Shown: in pieces, positions 34,477 through 43,250 of the stretch
Numbering within the stretch: position 1 is the stretch's first letter
Layout of the letters: the number at the start of each line of letters is the position of its first letter
NCBI RefSeq assembly: GCF_021184025.1
Contig: NZ_CP036537.1
Location: 4,526,001-4,590,000 of the forward strand
Length of the DNA stretch: 64,000 nucleotides
Reading direction: 5' to 3'
From: Rhodopseudomonas boonkerdii
Lineage (GTDB): Bacteria > Pseudomonadota > Alphaproteobacteria > Rhizobiales > Xanthobacteraceae
Translations under genes and position numbers: made by a program
The notes under the pieces: generated by a model
The model's database searches: none
Told to the model about the DNA's origin: nothing
Seen by the model: the letters and a program-made list of their open reading frames with translations, nothing else

Positions 34477-34806
34477 ATGACCACAACCTCCACACGCAAT
34501 GACGACAGCCCGTGCCAGGCCTGCGGCGCCTGCTGCTCCTATTCAAGCAACTGGCCGCGCTTCACCATCGAGGACGATGCGGAACTCGACCTGATCCCTG
34601 CGAAATTTGTAAACGAGCGTCAGTCAGGTATGCGCTGCGATGGCGATCGCTGCAGCGCACTGAACGGCAAAGTGGGGGAATCCGTTGCCTGCGGCATCTA
34701 TGCGATCAGGCCCGACGTGTGCCGGACCTGCATGCCCGGCGATCCTGAATGCGCCATGGCACGACGCCGCCACGGACTGCCCGTGCTGGCAGCTGCGGAC
34801 CGGTAG
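34477..34806 (+). CDS. YkgJ-family cysteine-cluster protein
   Basis: 109 residues with the cysteine pattern CQACGACCSYSSNW at the N-terminus and later CDGDRCSAL, CGIYAIRPDVCRTC and DPEC, the zinc/iron-chelating YkgJ arrangement. An ATG at 34432 overlaps the stop of the regulator as ATGA and would add 15 residues by coupling; no Shine-Dalgarno decides between them. Function of the family is not firmly known. Confidence 0.85.
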   Translation: MTTTSTRNDDSPCQACGACCSYSSNWPRFTIEDDAELDLIPAKFVNERQSGMRCDGDRCSALNGKVGESVACGIYAIRPDVCRTCMPGDPECAMARRRHGLPVLAAADR

Positions 34807-34815
34807 CGCCTTGGC

Positions 34816-35229
34816 TCAAGCGATGACGCGATCGCGCTCGGCCTCGATCGGATCGTCGAGATCTTCGTCCAGCGGCGCCAGGGTCGATAGCGGCTTGGTC
34901 GACAGCGTAATCGCCTTGCGGCTGCTGTAGGCAGACACCGACACGCTGCGCGCTGCCGGTGCATGATGCGCCAGTGCATAGAGCGTGGAACCGACGCGCC
35001 CGCCATGCTCGATCAGCTCGCGCTCGCTGCAGCTCGATGCGATGGAGATCGCAAGCGCATGCATGTGATTGCGGCGATAGCAGAACAGCGCCAGCATCGC
35101 GCGGACATCCGACGGCACGCTGGCAACGAGATGGGGCAGGCCATTTTCATTCGCACGATACATCGCGCCGAGCAGGTCGTCGCTGACCGGGCAACGATCA
35201 TTCTCAAAAGCTTGACGGCTGGACCACAT
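34816..35229 (-). CDS. Hypothetical protein (conserved-looking)
   Basis: 137 residues without a recognisable domain. It includes CYRRNHMHALAISIASSCSE and SVSAYSSRKAITLSTKPLST, and ends with an acidic stretch DEDLDDPIEAERDRVIA. No signal peptide or membrane helix is visible. GAGGAGAAC lies just upstream of the ATG. It converges on the YkgJ gene, with a nine-base gap. It is likely real because of its ribosome site and its fit between neighbours; its function is unknown. Confidence 0.6.
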   Translation of the reverse strand: MWSSRQAFENDRCPVSDDLLGAMYRANENGLPHLVASVPSDVRAMLALFCYRRNHMHALAISIASSCSERELIEHGGRVGSTLYALAHHAPAARSVSVSAYSSRKAITLSTKPLSTLAPLDEDLDDPIEAERDRVIA

Positions 35230-35385
35230 GGGTTGTTCTCCTCGATACCGAGGATGCGATCCAATTTGCTAACGTGCGGTTAACCAATAGGCTTAACGGC
35301 CCTGTGCGACTCTTGCGCAACAGTGGTAAATATGGCAGCCGCCGCCACAAGCCTGACGCAAGATTGCCGCAAGAGTTTCGCCGGT

Positions 35386-35787
35386 TCAGCTGTTGGCGAC
35401 GATGTAAATGGCGAGAAAGAAGTCGGTCAGATGGTGCAGAGCCTGATCGATTCCGATCAACCACCAGAACCAGCGGGTGTTCAGCGTGATGTCGAAATGC
35501 GCCACCAGCCAGCCCTTACAGCGATCGATCACGATGTGGATCGCGAAATCGACCAGCCCGAGAAACCAGAGCTTTGGCTGAACCGCAGCGACGATCACAG
35601 TCGTAAGCACACCGTGAATCATACAATGGATCAGCAGCGGCAAGGCCCAGCCGATCTTCTGATCCTTGCCCATCGCCAGCCAGGCATTTTGCAGGATGAA
35701 ATCCGCAATGACATGCTTCACGGTGAGCGCGAGCATCCAGCCGACCAGCCCGCCCAGAGCAATCGACGACGACATGTCAGGAAACAC
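35386..35787 (-). CDS. DUF3307 family membrane protein
   Basis: 133 residues with three to four membrane helices and the family pattern VKHVIADFILQNAWLAMGKD, LLIHCMIHGV and FAIHIVIDRCKGW, the spaced histidines being characteristic. A GTG at 35787 sits five bases after AGAGGGG, which favours it over the ATG at 35775. The function of DUF3307 proteins is not established. Confidence 0.82.
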   Translation of the reverse strand: MFPDMSSSIALGGLVGWMLALTVKHVIADFILQNAWLAMGKDQKIGWALPLLIHCMIHGVLTTVIVAAVQPKLWFLGLVDFAIHIVIDRCKGWLVAHFDITLNTRWFWWLIGIDQALHHLTDFFLAIYIVANS

Positions 35788-35940
35788 GGTGGCCCCTCTT
35801 TGCAGTCACGACGGGCTGGCCAGCAGACCGTCGCCCGTTTCATTTATGACATCACGACGGCAGGAATGCACGCTGCAGCCCCCGAAAACTCACCATATCG
35901 TGTTACGCCTTTTGCCACGCCGTCAATGCGCTCCCGCATA

Positions 35941-36786
35941 TCAATGCGCCAGCGCATGACCACGAATGTCACCGATCGTCTTGCGCAAAAGCTCTCCCTT
36001 GGGATCGCGCGGCACCGCACGGGCGCGTTCAATGGCTCCGCTCAGATCCGCAATATCGAGTGCGCCATCGAAACTGGGTTTGACAAGTCCGTCGATAATC
36101 TGATGCCAAGCCGCCATGCCATGGCGATAGCCGGTGCCGTAGCCCTCGATCATGGTGGCCGAACGCACCACGGCAATGACCGCATCGGGTCGTTTGGTCA
36201 ACGCCCGGTCGATCATATGTAGCCAGCGCTCGACCCAGACGCGCTCCATCTCGTAGCGCGTTGAGAGCCGACGCCAGTGCCGCATCCAGGCTTCGAATTC
36301 CAGGCGCTTGATGCCTAGGATACTGGCCTTGCTGAAGCTGATCTGGACGGTGCGATGCGCGCAATAAATGCGCTCCAGCAGCCGCATGGCGGGCTTGCCG
36401 ACAATATCCGGAAGCGAAGACACCAACTCGTCGAGGCGGAAACGGCGTTTGTCCACGGCGGGTTTGCGGCCGGGAGTCACAGGCTCATGCAACTTCAATT
36501 GCGCAATCCGAATAGGATCGAGATAGCTCATGCGCGCAGCGAGCAGGCGCGCGATCTCCACGAACAATGCATCGTCGACGCCCCGCTTGCCGATGAAGCG
36601 GCGCAGGCGATCGCAATAGAGCTGCGCATAGGCCGGACTCTGATAGTCGATCAGGAGCGCAACGCCATCCTGCGCGATCGGACGCATGGCGGCTGGCAGC
36701 CCGGCCGGATACTCCACCGTCGCGACATCATTGATGCCGGCAATTTCGCGAATGGTCGAGCGAATGATATTGGTGAAGCCGGGCAC
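35941..36786 (-). CDS. DUF6537-like protein (indolepyruvate oxidoreductase beta C-terminal-type domain)
   Basis: 281 residues from a GTG at 36786 with only a weak AGAGA upstream. The segments VALLIDYQSPAYAQLYCDRL and VEIARLLAARMSYLDPIRIA resemble the domain that follows the oxidoreductase domain in IorB-type proteins, but no such catalytic domain is present. It continues in the same reading frame as the upstream cNMP-binding gene, separated only by a TAA at 36802-36804 and five codons, so the pair could be a split or read-through fusion. Family assignment is from recall of the motif and is moderate. Confidence 0.65.
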   Translation of the reverse strand: MPGFTNIIRSTIREIAGINDVATVEYPAGLPAAMRPIAQDGVALLIDYQSPAYAQLYCDRLRRFIGKRGVDDALFVEIARLLAARMSYLDPIRIAQLKLHEPVTPGRKPAVDKRRFRLDELVSSLPDIVGKPAMRLLERIYCAHRTVQISFSKASILGIKRLEFEAWMRHWRRLSTRYEMERVWVERWLHMIDRALTKRPDAVIAVVRSATMIEGYGTGYRHGMAAWHQIIDGLVKPSFDGALDIADLSGAIERARAVPRDPKGELLRKTIGDIRGHALAH

Positions 36787-36801
36787 GACGATCTCTGAAC
36801 G

Positions 36802-37464
36802 TTAGGCCGGCTGCGCTGCCGTTGGCGCGAGCATCGACACATCCCGCTGCGACAGCCGCGCCTCCAGCGTACCGATATTCTCGAACAGTCGGGCGCTTGC
36901 GAGACGCAGGAAGAAGAAGCCGAATTCCGGATTCTGAACATAGAGTTCTTCAACCTGGGCATAAGTGACGCTCAGCACGAGCCCCGCCTCGATACATTCC
37001 AGGGTTTGCGTGCGTTCACCGAGCGGCGACAGCATGCCGAGCTCGCCGACGATCGCACCGACCGGAAGTTCGATACCGGACTCGACGAGGCGATAGCGAC
37101 CAGACACAATATAGAACATCCGGTCGGCCTTCTCGTCCTTATAGAACAGAATCTCGCCTGCCTTGCATTTCTGCTTGGTCATGAACGGCTTCAGCCATTC
37201 CATCGATAGGTCCGAATTCACCGATTTCTTCACTTCGCGCACCAACTGCAGCATCTGACGCAGGCGAAAGACATTCACTGGCAGCAGCACCGCATGGAGC
37301 ACCAGTGTCGGATAATTGTGCGTCGGAATCGAGATCGCGATCAGCAGCAGATTGGCCATGATGCCGAACACGCGCAGCGGAATCATCGTCCGCATGGTGG
37401 CCGTCGCCACCACGAAAATCGTGGCTGCGGCGCTGCCGAAGTGGTGAAGGTAAGACATGTCCAT
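36802..37464 (-). CDS. Membrane-anchored cyclic nucleotide-binding domain protein
   Basis: 220 residues. Residues 1 to about 75 hold two to three hydrophobic segments (AAATIFVVATATMRTMIPLR, VFGIMANLLLIAISI, TLVLHAVLLPVNVF). A cNMP-binding beta-roll follows (GEILFYKDEKADRMFYIVSG, LPVGAIVGELGMLSPLGERT with a phosphate-binding-cassette-like GELGML...ERTQT). A class III cyclase is encoded 17 kb away (54122) but nothing links them directly. It may act as a membrane sensor. Its stop is followed in frame by the DUF6537-like gene. Confidence 0.83.
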   Translation of the reverse strand: MDMSYLHHFGSAAATIFVVATATMRTMIPLRVFGIMANLLLIAISIPTHNYPTLVLHAVLLPVNVFRLRQMLQLVREVKKSVNSDLSMEWLKPFMTKQKCKAGEILFYKDEKADRMFYIVSGRYRLVESGIELPVGAIVGELGMLSPLGERTQTLECIEAGLVLSVTYAQVEELYVQNPEFGFFFLRLASARLFENIGTLEARLSQRDVSMLAPTAAQPA

Positions 37465-37664
37465 GGGCGCGAACCGGTGTTCGAGAAAGCGACCGCGATG
37501 TCTCCCGTCCGTGCGAAATGCGGAAGACCGGGGAGCGCGAGCCGCATAGAACCTATGTAGTCATCATATCCCGCCCCGCGGCTTATGAAAATGAGACGAT
37601 CGGCATGACAATTGACGTGCCCGGGTGGCGCGGGCACCGTACGCGCGCTGAGAAGGAGAACAAC

Positions 37665-38456
37665 ATGTCGGAAACGACAGACACCGCCGATAATTCCGCC
37701 CCGATCCTTACCATCGACGGCCCGCGCGCCACCATTCGCCTCAACCGGCCGACCAAGCTCAATCGGCTGTCGCAGGCCGATCTGGACGCTCTGATGGTGC
37801 ATTTCGACCGGGTGGAAGCGGATCCTGCCGTTCGCGTGCTGGTGCTGACCGGGACCGGACGCGCCTTCAGCGCCGGGTTCGATCTGACGGCCATCGCCGC
37901 GCGCGCCACGAGCACGCCATCGGACAATTCATCCGGCTCAGCTTTCGAGGCAGTCGCCAACCGGCTGGAGGATTTGGGTGTCCCGACCATCTGCCGGCTG
38001 AATGGCGGCGTTTATGGCGGCTCAACGGATCTGGCCCTTGCCTGCGACTTCCGTATTGGCCTGGATACGGCCGAGATGTTCATGCCCGCGGCACGGCTCG
38101 GGCTGCATTACTACAAGGGAGGCATCAAACGTTATGTCAGCCGGCTCGGCGCGGACAATGCCAAGCGGCTGTTCCTGACGGCGGAAAAGATTGACGCACA
38201 CGAAATGCTGCGGATCGGCTATCTGACCTCAATCGTCAGCGCACAGACGCTGGATGGCGAAGTGGACAGGCTGGCGACAATGCTGGCGGGGAACGCGCCG
38301 AAGGCGATGCGCGGCATGAAGCAGGCGATCAACGAGTTCGCCCGCGGCGAACTGAACGAGGAAGCCGCCGATCAGCGCGCGCGGGACAGCATGCGCGGCG
38401 ATGAAATCAAGGAAGGCACGAAGGCGTTTGCCGAGAAGCGGGCACCGAGATTTTAG
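37665..38456 (+). CDS. Enoyl-CoA hydratase/isomerase family protein
   Basis: 263 residues from the ATG at 37665, six bases after AAGGAG; a start at 37518 is unsupported. The crotonase core includes RLNRPTKLNRLSQADLDAL, GTGRAFSAGFDLTAIAARA and LNGGVYGGSTDLALACDFRI. The C-terminal half KGGIKRYVSRLGADNAKRLF differs from the two module crotonases, so it is a third, more distant type. It converges on the nitroreductase, with a hairpin between them. Substrate unknown. Confidence 0.88.
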   Translation: MSETTDTADNSAPILTIDGPRATIRLNRPTKLNRLSQADLDALMVHFDRVEADPAVRVLVLTGTGRAFSAGFDLTAIAARATSTPSDNSSGSAFEAVANRLEDLGVPTICRLNGGVYGGSTDLALACDFRIGLDTAEMFMPAARLGLHYYKGGIKRYVSRLGADNAKRLFLTAEKIDAHEMLRIGYLTSIVSAQTLDGEVDRLATMLAGNAPKAMRGMKQAINEFARGELNEEAADQRARDSMRGDEIKEGTKAFAEKRAPRF

Positions 38457-38480
38457 CTCAGAATACGCAGCGGCGCTCCG

Positions 38481-38509
38481 TTCACCTCTCCCCACCGGGG
38501 AAAGGTGAA
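38481..38509. terminator. Hairpin between convergent hydratase and nitroreductase
   Basis: TTCACCTCTCCCC pairs with GGGGAAAGGTGAA (one mismatch) over a 3-base loop. The ends lack a good T-run, so it is a probable transcript-end structure rather than a classic terminator. Confidence 0.5.
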
Positions 38510-38518
38510 GAAAGAGCG

Positions 38519-39196
38519 TCACTCCACAAACGTCGCGACATCCCCGAGTTGTGCGCGGCTGGTGCGATAGCTATTCACCTTGTGCTCGCTATCCGCGTAG
38601 CCGAACGAGATTCCGCAAACGACCCGACGGTCATCGGACATATCGAAATGCTTGCGCACGACCGCGGAATGGAAGGCCAGCGCAGCCTGCGGCACGGTGG
38701 CAACGCCCAGCGCCTGTGCAGCCAGCATGAAATTGTTGACGTAGCCGCCACAATCCACCGCGCCATAGACGCCGAGCGCCTCATCCGAGGTGATGATCGC
38801 CACATGGGGCGCACCGAAGAAGTTGAAATTCTGCAGCGCCTGCTCGGCATAGGCCGCCTTGTCGCCACGCGCGATGCCCAGCGTGTTGTAGAGCTGGAAC
38901 CCGCTCTCGCGGCGACGGTCGAGATAGACGCCGCGATACTCGCGCGGAAATTCGAAATCACCGGTGCTCGGCGCACCTGACGCAGCAACTGGGTAAAGAG
39001 CATCGCGGAAGCGCTTCGTCGCCTCCCCTGAGGTGATCGTCACCTCCCAGGGCTGGCTGTTGCACCACGATGCCGTACGCTGCGCAGCGGTGAGGATGCG
39101 ATCGATGATCTCGCGCGGTACTGCCTCAGGTTTATAGGCGCGGCAGGAATAGCGGTCGGCGAGAAGGGCTTCGAGGGTGGCAATGGCGTCGGTCAT
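38519..39196 (-). CDS. Nitroreductase family protein
   Basis: 225 residues with the FMN-binding nitroreductase pattern: DRYSCRAYKPEAVPREIIDR at the N-terminus, then AAQRTASWCNSQPWEV and ALGVATVPQAALAFHS. The protein ends GISFGYADSEHKVNSYRTSR, including the conserved G-x-P/Y-D C-terminal turn. AAGGGG precedes the ATG. Such flavoproteins reduce nitroaromatics, quinones or enones with NAD(P)H. It is the last gene of the minus-strand acyl-CoA block, separated from the first dehydrogenase by a repeat. A role in the pathway is possible but unproven. Confidence 0.88.
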   Translation of the reverse strand: MTDAIATLEALLADRYSCRAYKPEAVPREIIDRILTAAQRTASWCNSQPWEVTITSGEATKRFRDALYPVAASGAPSTGDFEFPREYRGVYLDRRRESGFQLYNTLGIARGDKAAYAEQALQNFNFFGAPHVAIITSDEALGVYGAVDCGGYVNNFMLAAQALGVATVPQAALAFHSAVVRKHFDMSDDRRVVCGISFGYADSEHKVNSYRTSRAQLGDVATFVE

Positions 39197-39217
39197 GAAG
39201 GCCCCTTACTGACTCAG

Positions 39218-39332
39218 CCCCTCATGGTGAGGAGGCGCCTTGGCGCCGTCTCGAACAATGAGTTGGCCTGGCTCTTGAGTTTGCCGCCATCCTTCGAGAC
39301 GACGCGCGTTGCGCGGCTCCTCAGGATGAGGG
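39218..39332. repeat. Palindromic repeat (CCCCTCATGGTGAGGAGGCGC family), copy 1
   Basis: Arms are CCCTCATGGTGAGGAGGCGC and GCGGCTCCTCAGGATGAGGG, with GTCTCGAACAATGAG and CATCCTTCGAGACG inside. It fills the nitroreductase to acyl-CoA dehydrogenase 1 spacer. Confidence 0.85.
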
Positions 39333-39352
39333 CGGAGAGTTGAAGGGAGGTA

Positions 39353-40579
39353 TCACCGCCCCTTGGTCGGCACCTTGTTGAACGGCACATCCTTATCGAC
39401 GCGGATGTCGCCGGGCAAGCCCAGCACACGCTCGGCGATGATGTTGCGCAGGATCTCGTCGGTGCCGCCCGCGATGCGCATCGAGGGCGATGACAGGATC
39501 GTGGCCTGGAATTCGCCCGCCGCTTCCGCGTCCGTGCCCGCCAACGCGCCGGCTGCACCCTGCAGATCGGCGGCAAACATGGCGATATCCTGCATCATCA
39601 TGCCCGACACCAGCTTGCCGATGGAATTCTCAGGTCCTGGGCGCTCGCCCTTCGAGAGCGCCGAGATCGAGCGATAGCTCGTGTAAGTGAGGCCGGAATT
39701 CTTTACGGCCCAACCTGCAAGTTTCGAGCGCACATTGGGATCGTCGATCGCGAGACCGTCTTCCAGCATCAGCTTGCTGCAATAGTCGAACAGTTCCGGA
39801 AAGCCGGTGTGGACCCGAGCACCGATCGACATACGTTCGTTCATCAGCGTGGTCAGCGACACGTTCCAGCCGTCGCCCACCGCGCCGAGGCGCTGCGCGT
39901 CAGGGATGCGTACGTTGGTGAAGAACACCTCGTTGAATTCCTGCATGCCATTGGCCTGCTTGATCGGCTTCACCTCGATGCCGGGGCTCTTCATGTCCAG
40001 GAAGAACATGGTGAGGCCCTTGTGCTTCGGCACATTCGGGTCGGTGCGCGTGATCAGAATGCCGTAGTCGGAATAATGCGCGCCCGAAGTCCAGATCTTC
40101 TGCCCGTTGACGATCCAGTCGTTGCCGTCTCTCTCCGCGCGGGTACGCAGGCCGGCAACGTCGGAGCCACCGGCGGGCTCGGAGAACAGCTGGCACCAGA
40201 CTTTCTCTCCGGAGGCTAGCGGTGGCAGATATTGGCGCTTCTGCTCCTCGGTGGCATAGGCCATCACCGTGGGACCACACATGCCCTGGCCAATGGCAAA
40301 GGGGCGCGAGAGCTTGTCGTAGACGCCCTCTTCCTGCTGCCAGATCACGCGCTCGATGGGTGTCGATCCGCGGCCGCCATATTCCTTCGGCCAGTGTAGG
40401 CAGGCCCAGCCGGCTTCGGCCTTTTTCTTTTGCCACGCCTTGGAAGCTGACAACATGGAGTCGCGCTTGGCGTTCGGATCGGACAGAGCTGCATGGAGCT
40501 CCTTCGGCGCATTGGCGTCGATCCACTTGCGCGCTTCGGCGCGAAATTCGGCTTCCTGCGGCGTGTCATCGAAATTCAT
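39353..40579 (-). CDS. Acyl-CoA dehydrogenase 1 (alpha-like)
   Basis: 408 residues in the acyl-CoA dehydrogenase fold: N-terminal helices (MNFDDTPQEAEFRAEARKWI), beta domain (CQLFSEPAGGSDVAGLRTRA, WIVNGQKIWTSGAHYSDYG) and C-terminal FAD helices (RIAGGTDEILRNIIAERVLG). The residue before the GT of the C-terminal motif is Gly, not Glu. The catalytic base is therefore probably the Glu in TLMNERMSIGA, as in isovaleryl-CoA dehydrogenase-type enzymes. It is a close paralog of the gene at 40718. The substrate is likely an acyl- or aryl-propanoyl-CoA, judging from the ligases nearby. Confidence 0.92.
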   Translation of the reverse strand: MNFDDTPQEAEFRAEARKWIDANAPKELHAALSDPNAKRDSMLSASKAWQKKKAEAGWACLHWPKEYGGRGSTPIERVIWQQEEGVYDKLSRPFAIGQGMCGPTVMAYATEEQKRQYLPPLASGEKVWCQLFSEPAGGSDVAGLRTRAERDGNDWIVNGQKIWTSGAHYSDYGILITRTDPNVPKHKGLTMFFLDMKSPGIEVKPIKQANGMQEFNEVFFTNVRIPDAQRLGAVGDGWNVSLTTLMNERMSIGARVHTGFPELFDYCSKLMLEDGLAIDDPNVRSKLAGWAVKNSGLTYTSYRSISALSKGERPGPENSIGKLVSGMMMQDIAMFAADLQGAAGALAGTDAEAAGEFQATILSSPSMRIAGGTDEILRNIIAERVLGLPGDIRVDKDVPFNKVPTKGR

Positions 40580-40600
40580 CGGTCTCGTCTTTCTCTCTGT

Positions 40601-40711
40601 CCCTCATGGTGGGGAGGCACCGCTTGGCGCCGTCTCGAACCATGAGTTGGCCGGGCTCTGAGTTTGCCGCCATCCTTCGAGACGCCGCTACGCGGCTCCT
40701 CAGGATGAGGG
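40601..40711. repeat. Palindromic repeat (CCCCTCATGGTGAGGAGGCGC family), copy 2
   Basis: It starts CCCTCATGGTGGGGAGGCAC, ends GGCTCCTCAGGATGAGGG, and contains GTCTCGAACCATGAG. It separates acyl-CoA dehydrogenases 1 and 2. Confidence 0.85.
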
Positions 40712-40717
40712 CAGAGT

Positions 40718-41965
40718 TTATGCGCGTCCCCTGGTCGGTATCTTGTTGAATGGCACGTCCTTGTCGACGCGGATGTCGCCGGGAAGGCCCAGCACACGTT
40801 CGGCGATGATGTTGCGTAGGATCTCGTCTGTGCCGCCTTCCACACGCGTGGCGGGCGAGCGCAGCAGCATGGCCTGAAATTTTCCGGCGACCTCCGCATC
40901 CTCCGGGCTGTTCAGCACGCCGGAGGCGCCCTGCAGGTCGAGCGCGTAGGTCGCGACCTCCTGCGTCATGGCACCCGCAACCAGTTTGCCGATCGAATTC
41001 TCCGGCCCCGGCCGCTCGCCTTTCGAGAGTGCGGAGATCGACCGGAAACTCGTATAGCGCAGACCGGAGGCACGCACGGCCCAATTGGCAAGCTTGGAGC
41101 GTACGGCCGGATTCTCGATCGCAGGGCCATCCTCGAGCGTGAGGTTGTTGACGAAGTCGAACAATTCCGGGAAGCCGGTGGCGACACCTGCGCCGATCGC
41201 CATGCGCTCGTTCATCAGCGTGGTGAGCGACACGTTCCAGCCATCGCCGACAGCGCCGAGGCGCTGGTGATCGGGAATGCGGACATCGGTGAAATAAACT
41301 TCGTTGAACTCAGCCTGGCCGTTAGCCTGCTTGATCGGCTTCACCTCGACGCCCGGGCTCTTCATGTCCAGGAAGAACATGGTGAGGCCCTTGTGCTTGG
41401 GCACGGTGGGATCTGTGCGCGTGATCAGGATGCCATAATCGGAATGATGCGCGCCGGAGGTCCAGATCTTCTGGCCGTTGATGACCCAGTCGTCACCGTC
41501 CTTTTCCGCACGCGTGCGCAAACCGGCGACGTCGGAGCCGCCGGCAGGCTCGGAGAACAGCTGGCACCAAATATGTTCGCCGGAGGCCAGCGGCGGCAGA
41601 TAGCGGAGCTTATGCTCTTCCCGCGCGAAGGCCATCATGGTCGGTCCGCACATACCATGGCCGATGATGAAGAGCGCCCCTAACTTGCCGAATACGCCCT
41701 CTTCCTGTTGCCAGATCACGCGCTCGATGGGCGATGCACCGCGGCCGCCATATTCCTTGGGCCAGTGCGGCACGGCCCAGCCGGCATCGGCTTTCTTCTT
41801 CTGCCAGGCTTTTGCAACCTCGAGAATATTCGCGCTCTTGAGCTGGATGCGGCCGAGCGCTGCCTTCTTCAACTCGTCTTCGTACTCGCGTGGCGCATTG
41901 GCGGCGATCCAGGCACGGGCCTTGGCGCGGAATTCGGCTTCCTGCGGGGTATCATCGAAATTCAT
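40718..41965 (-). CDS. Acyl-CoA dehydrogenase 2 (alpha-like paralog)
   Basis: 415 residues from the ATG at 41965 (AGAGGA upstream), two codons after a GTG that extends the frame. It shares most blocks with dehydrogenase 1, including MNFDDTPQEAEFRAKARAWI, SEPAGGSDVAGLRTRAEKDG, SISALSKGERPGPENSIGKL and GGTDEILRNIIAERVLGLPG. The LMNERMAIGAG helix keeps the putative catalytic Glu. A seven-residue insert near residue 30 (EYEDELKKAA) marks the difference. Repeats on both sides offer a route for the duplication that produced the pair. Confidence 0.92.
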   Translation of the reverse strand: MNFDDTPQEAEFRAKARAWIAANAPREYEDELKKAALGRIQLKSANILEVAKAWQKKKADAGWAVPHWPKEYGGRGASPIERVIWQQEEGVFGKLGALFIIGHGMCGPTMMAFAREEHKLRYLPPLASGEHIWCQLFSEPAGGSDVAGLRTRAEKDGDDWVINGQKIWTSGAHHSDYGILITRTDPTVPKHKGLTMFFLDMKSPGVEVKPIKQANGQAEFNEVYFTDVRIPDHQRLGAVGDGWNVSLTTLMNERMAIGAGVATGFPELFDFVNNLTLEDGPAIENPAVRSKLANWAVRASGLRYTSFRSISALSKGERPGPENSIGKLVAGAMTQEVATYALDLQGASGVLNSPEDAEVAGKFQAMLLRSPATRVEGGTDEILRNIIAERVLGLPGDIRVDKDVPFNKIPTRGRA

Positions 41966-41980
41966 ATTCACATCCTCTGA

Positions 41981-42077
41981 CCCTCATGGTGAGGAGGCGC
42001 ACAGCGCCGTCTCGAACCATGAGCTGTGACACTCACCCTTCGAGACGCGCGCCAAGGCGCGCTCCTCGGGGTGAGGG
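41981..42077. repeat. Palindromic repeat (CCCCTCATGGTGAGGAGGCGC family), copy 3
   Basis: Arms CCCTCATGGTGAGGAGGCGC and GCGCTCCTCGGGGTGAGGGG; the centre GTCTCGAACCATGAG is kept while the right arm has diverged. It separates dehydrogenases 2 and 3. Confidence 0.8.
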
Positions 42078-42083
42078 GCGGAG

Positions 42084-43211
42084 TTAGGCCGCGTTCTTCT
42101 TCCGCATGCGTTCGATCAGCTGGTCTTCCCAATAGCTCAGCGATCCCAGACCCACCGCCAGCGCATTGGAGCGGCGGTAGTAGAGATGGCAGTCGAACTC
42201 CCAGGTGAAACCCATGCCGCCATGGACCTGGATATTGTTCTTGGAGCAATGCTGGAACGCCTGGGTGGCGCTGATGCGCGCGGCTGCGGCGGCTTCCGGC
42301 AATTCAGCAGCATCGGTCGAAAGCGCCCAGGCGCCGTAATAGCAGTTCGAGCGCGCCAGCGTGGCTGAGACATACATGTCGGCAAGCATATGCTTGATCG
42401 CCTGGAACGAGCCGATCTGACGGCCGAAGGCGATGCGGTCCAGCGCGTAGTCACGTCCCATTTCCAGCGCGCGATCGGAGCCGCCGACCTGTTCGAATCC
42501 GACCAACACGGCCGCACGGTCGAGCACCTGCGAGAGAATACTCCAGCCTTCATTCGGTGCGCCGAGCAGCTCGGCCTTGACGTTCTTGAACGAGATCTCG
42601 GCCTGGTTGCGCGACGGATCGATGGAGGTCAGCGCCTTGGCTTCGACGCCTTCGCTGGTGAGGTCGACGAGAAAGAGCGCGATATCGGTATCACGGCCAG
42701 TGGACGCCGTGCGCGCAGCGACGATGGCGAAATCGGCAATGGCGCCGTCGGCGACCGGCTTCTTGGTGCCATTCAGCACACCGTTGGACGCGGTGAGCTT
42801 GATCGCTTTCGGCGACGGGTTGCCGGCACCTTCGAACAGCGCCAGCGTGCCGACGGCATGGCCCTGCGCGATGGCTGGCAGCCACTTCTGCTTCTGCGCC
42901 TCGGAGCCGGCGAGCAGCAGCGCTTCGGCGGCAAGATAAACGGTGGAGGAGAACGGCACCGGCGCCAGCGCACGGCCCATTTCCTCGGCGATCACGCACA
43001 GCTCCAGATGGCCGGCGCCCGAACCGCCGTAAGCCTCTGGGATCGCGACGCCCAGGAAACCCATATCGGCAAGGCCCTTCCACAGTTCGCGATCGTAAGG
43101 CTCCTTGCCGTCGATGACCGCACGCACAGCCTTGGGCGGGCTCTTCTCGGTGAGGAAGCGGCGGGCTTCGTCGCGGAGCTGTTTCTGGTCGTCGGAGAAA
43201 TCGAAATTCAT
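42084..43211 (-). CDS. Acyl-CoA dehydrogenase 3 (beta-like, catalytic Glu not found)
   Basis: 375 residues with the dehydrogenase fold: MNFDFSDDQKQLRDEARRFL, MGFLGVAIPEAYGGSGAGHL, AFGRQIGSFQAIKHMLADMY and QVHGGMGFTWEFDCHLYYRR. Neither usual base position is a Glu. The helix that reads NERM in dehydrogenases 1 and 2 is VLDRAAVLVG here, and the C-terminal EGT-type motif is replaced by YYRRSNA. That resembles non-catalytic partners in two-subunit acyl-CoA dehydrogenases known for steroid side chains. Pairing with dehydrogenase 1 or 2 is inference. Confidence 0.9.
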   Translation of the reverse strand: MNFDFSDDQKQLRDEARRFLTEKSPPKAVRAVIDGKEPYDRELWKGLADMGFLGVAIPEAYGGSGAGHLELCVIAEEMGRALAPVPFSSTVYLAAEALLLAGSEAQKQKWLPAIAQGHAVGTLALFEGAGNPSPKAIKLTASNGVLNGTKKPVADGAIADFAIVAARTASTGRDTDIALFLVDLTSEGVEAKALTSIDPSRNQAEISFKNVKAELLGAPNEGWSILSQVLDRAAVLVGFEQVGGSDRALEMGRDYALDRIAFGRQIGSFQAIKHMLADMYVSATLARSNCYYGAWALSTDAAELPEAAAAARISATQAFQHCSKNNIQVHGGMGFTWEFDCHLYYRRSNALAVGLGSLSYWEDQLIERMRKKNAA

Positions 43212-43250
43212 GGCGGTGTCTCTCTTGCGGAGTGTTAGCTGTATCTCAGT

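Noticed and set aside
35941..36786. Naming the DUF6537-like gene as indolepyruvate oxidoreductase subunit beta.
   Set aside because: The catalytic pyruvate-oxidoreductase-type domain is absent and no alpha subunit is near; only the C-terminal-type domain is supported.
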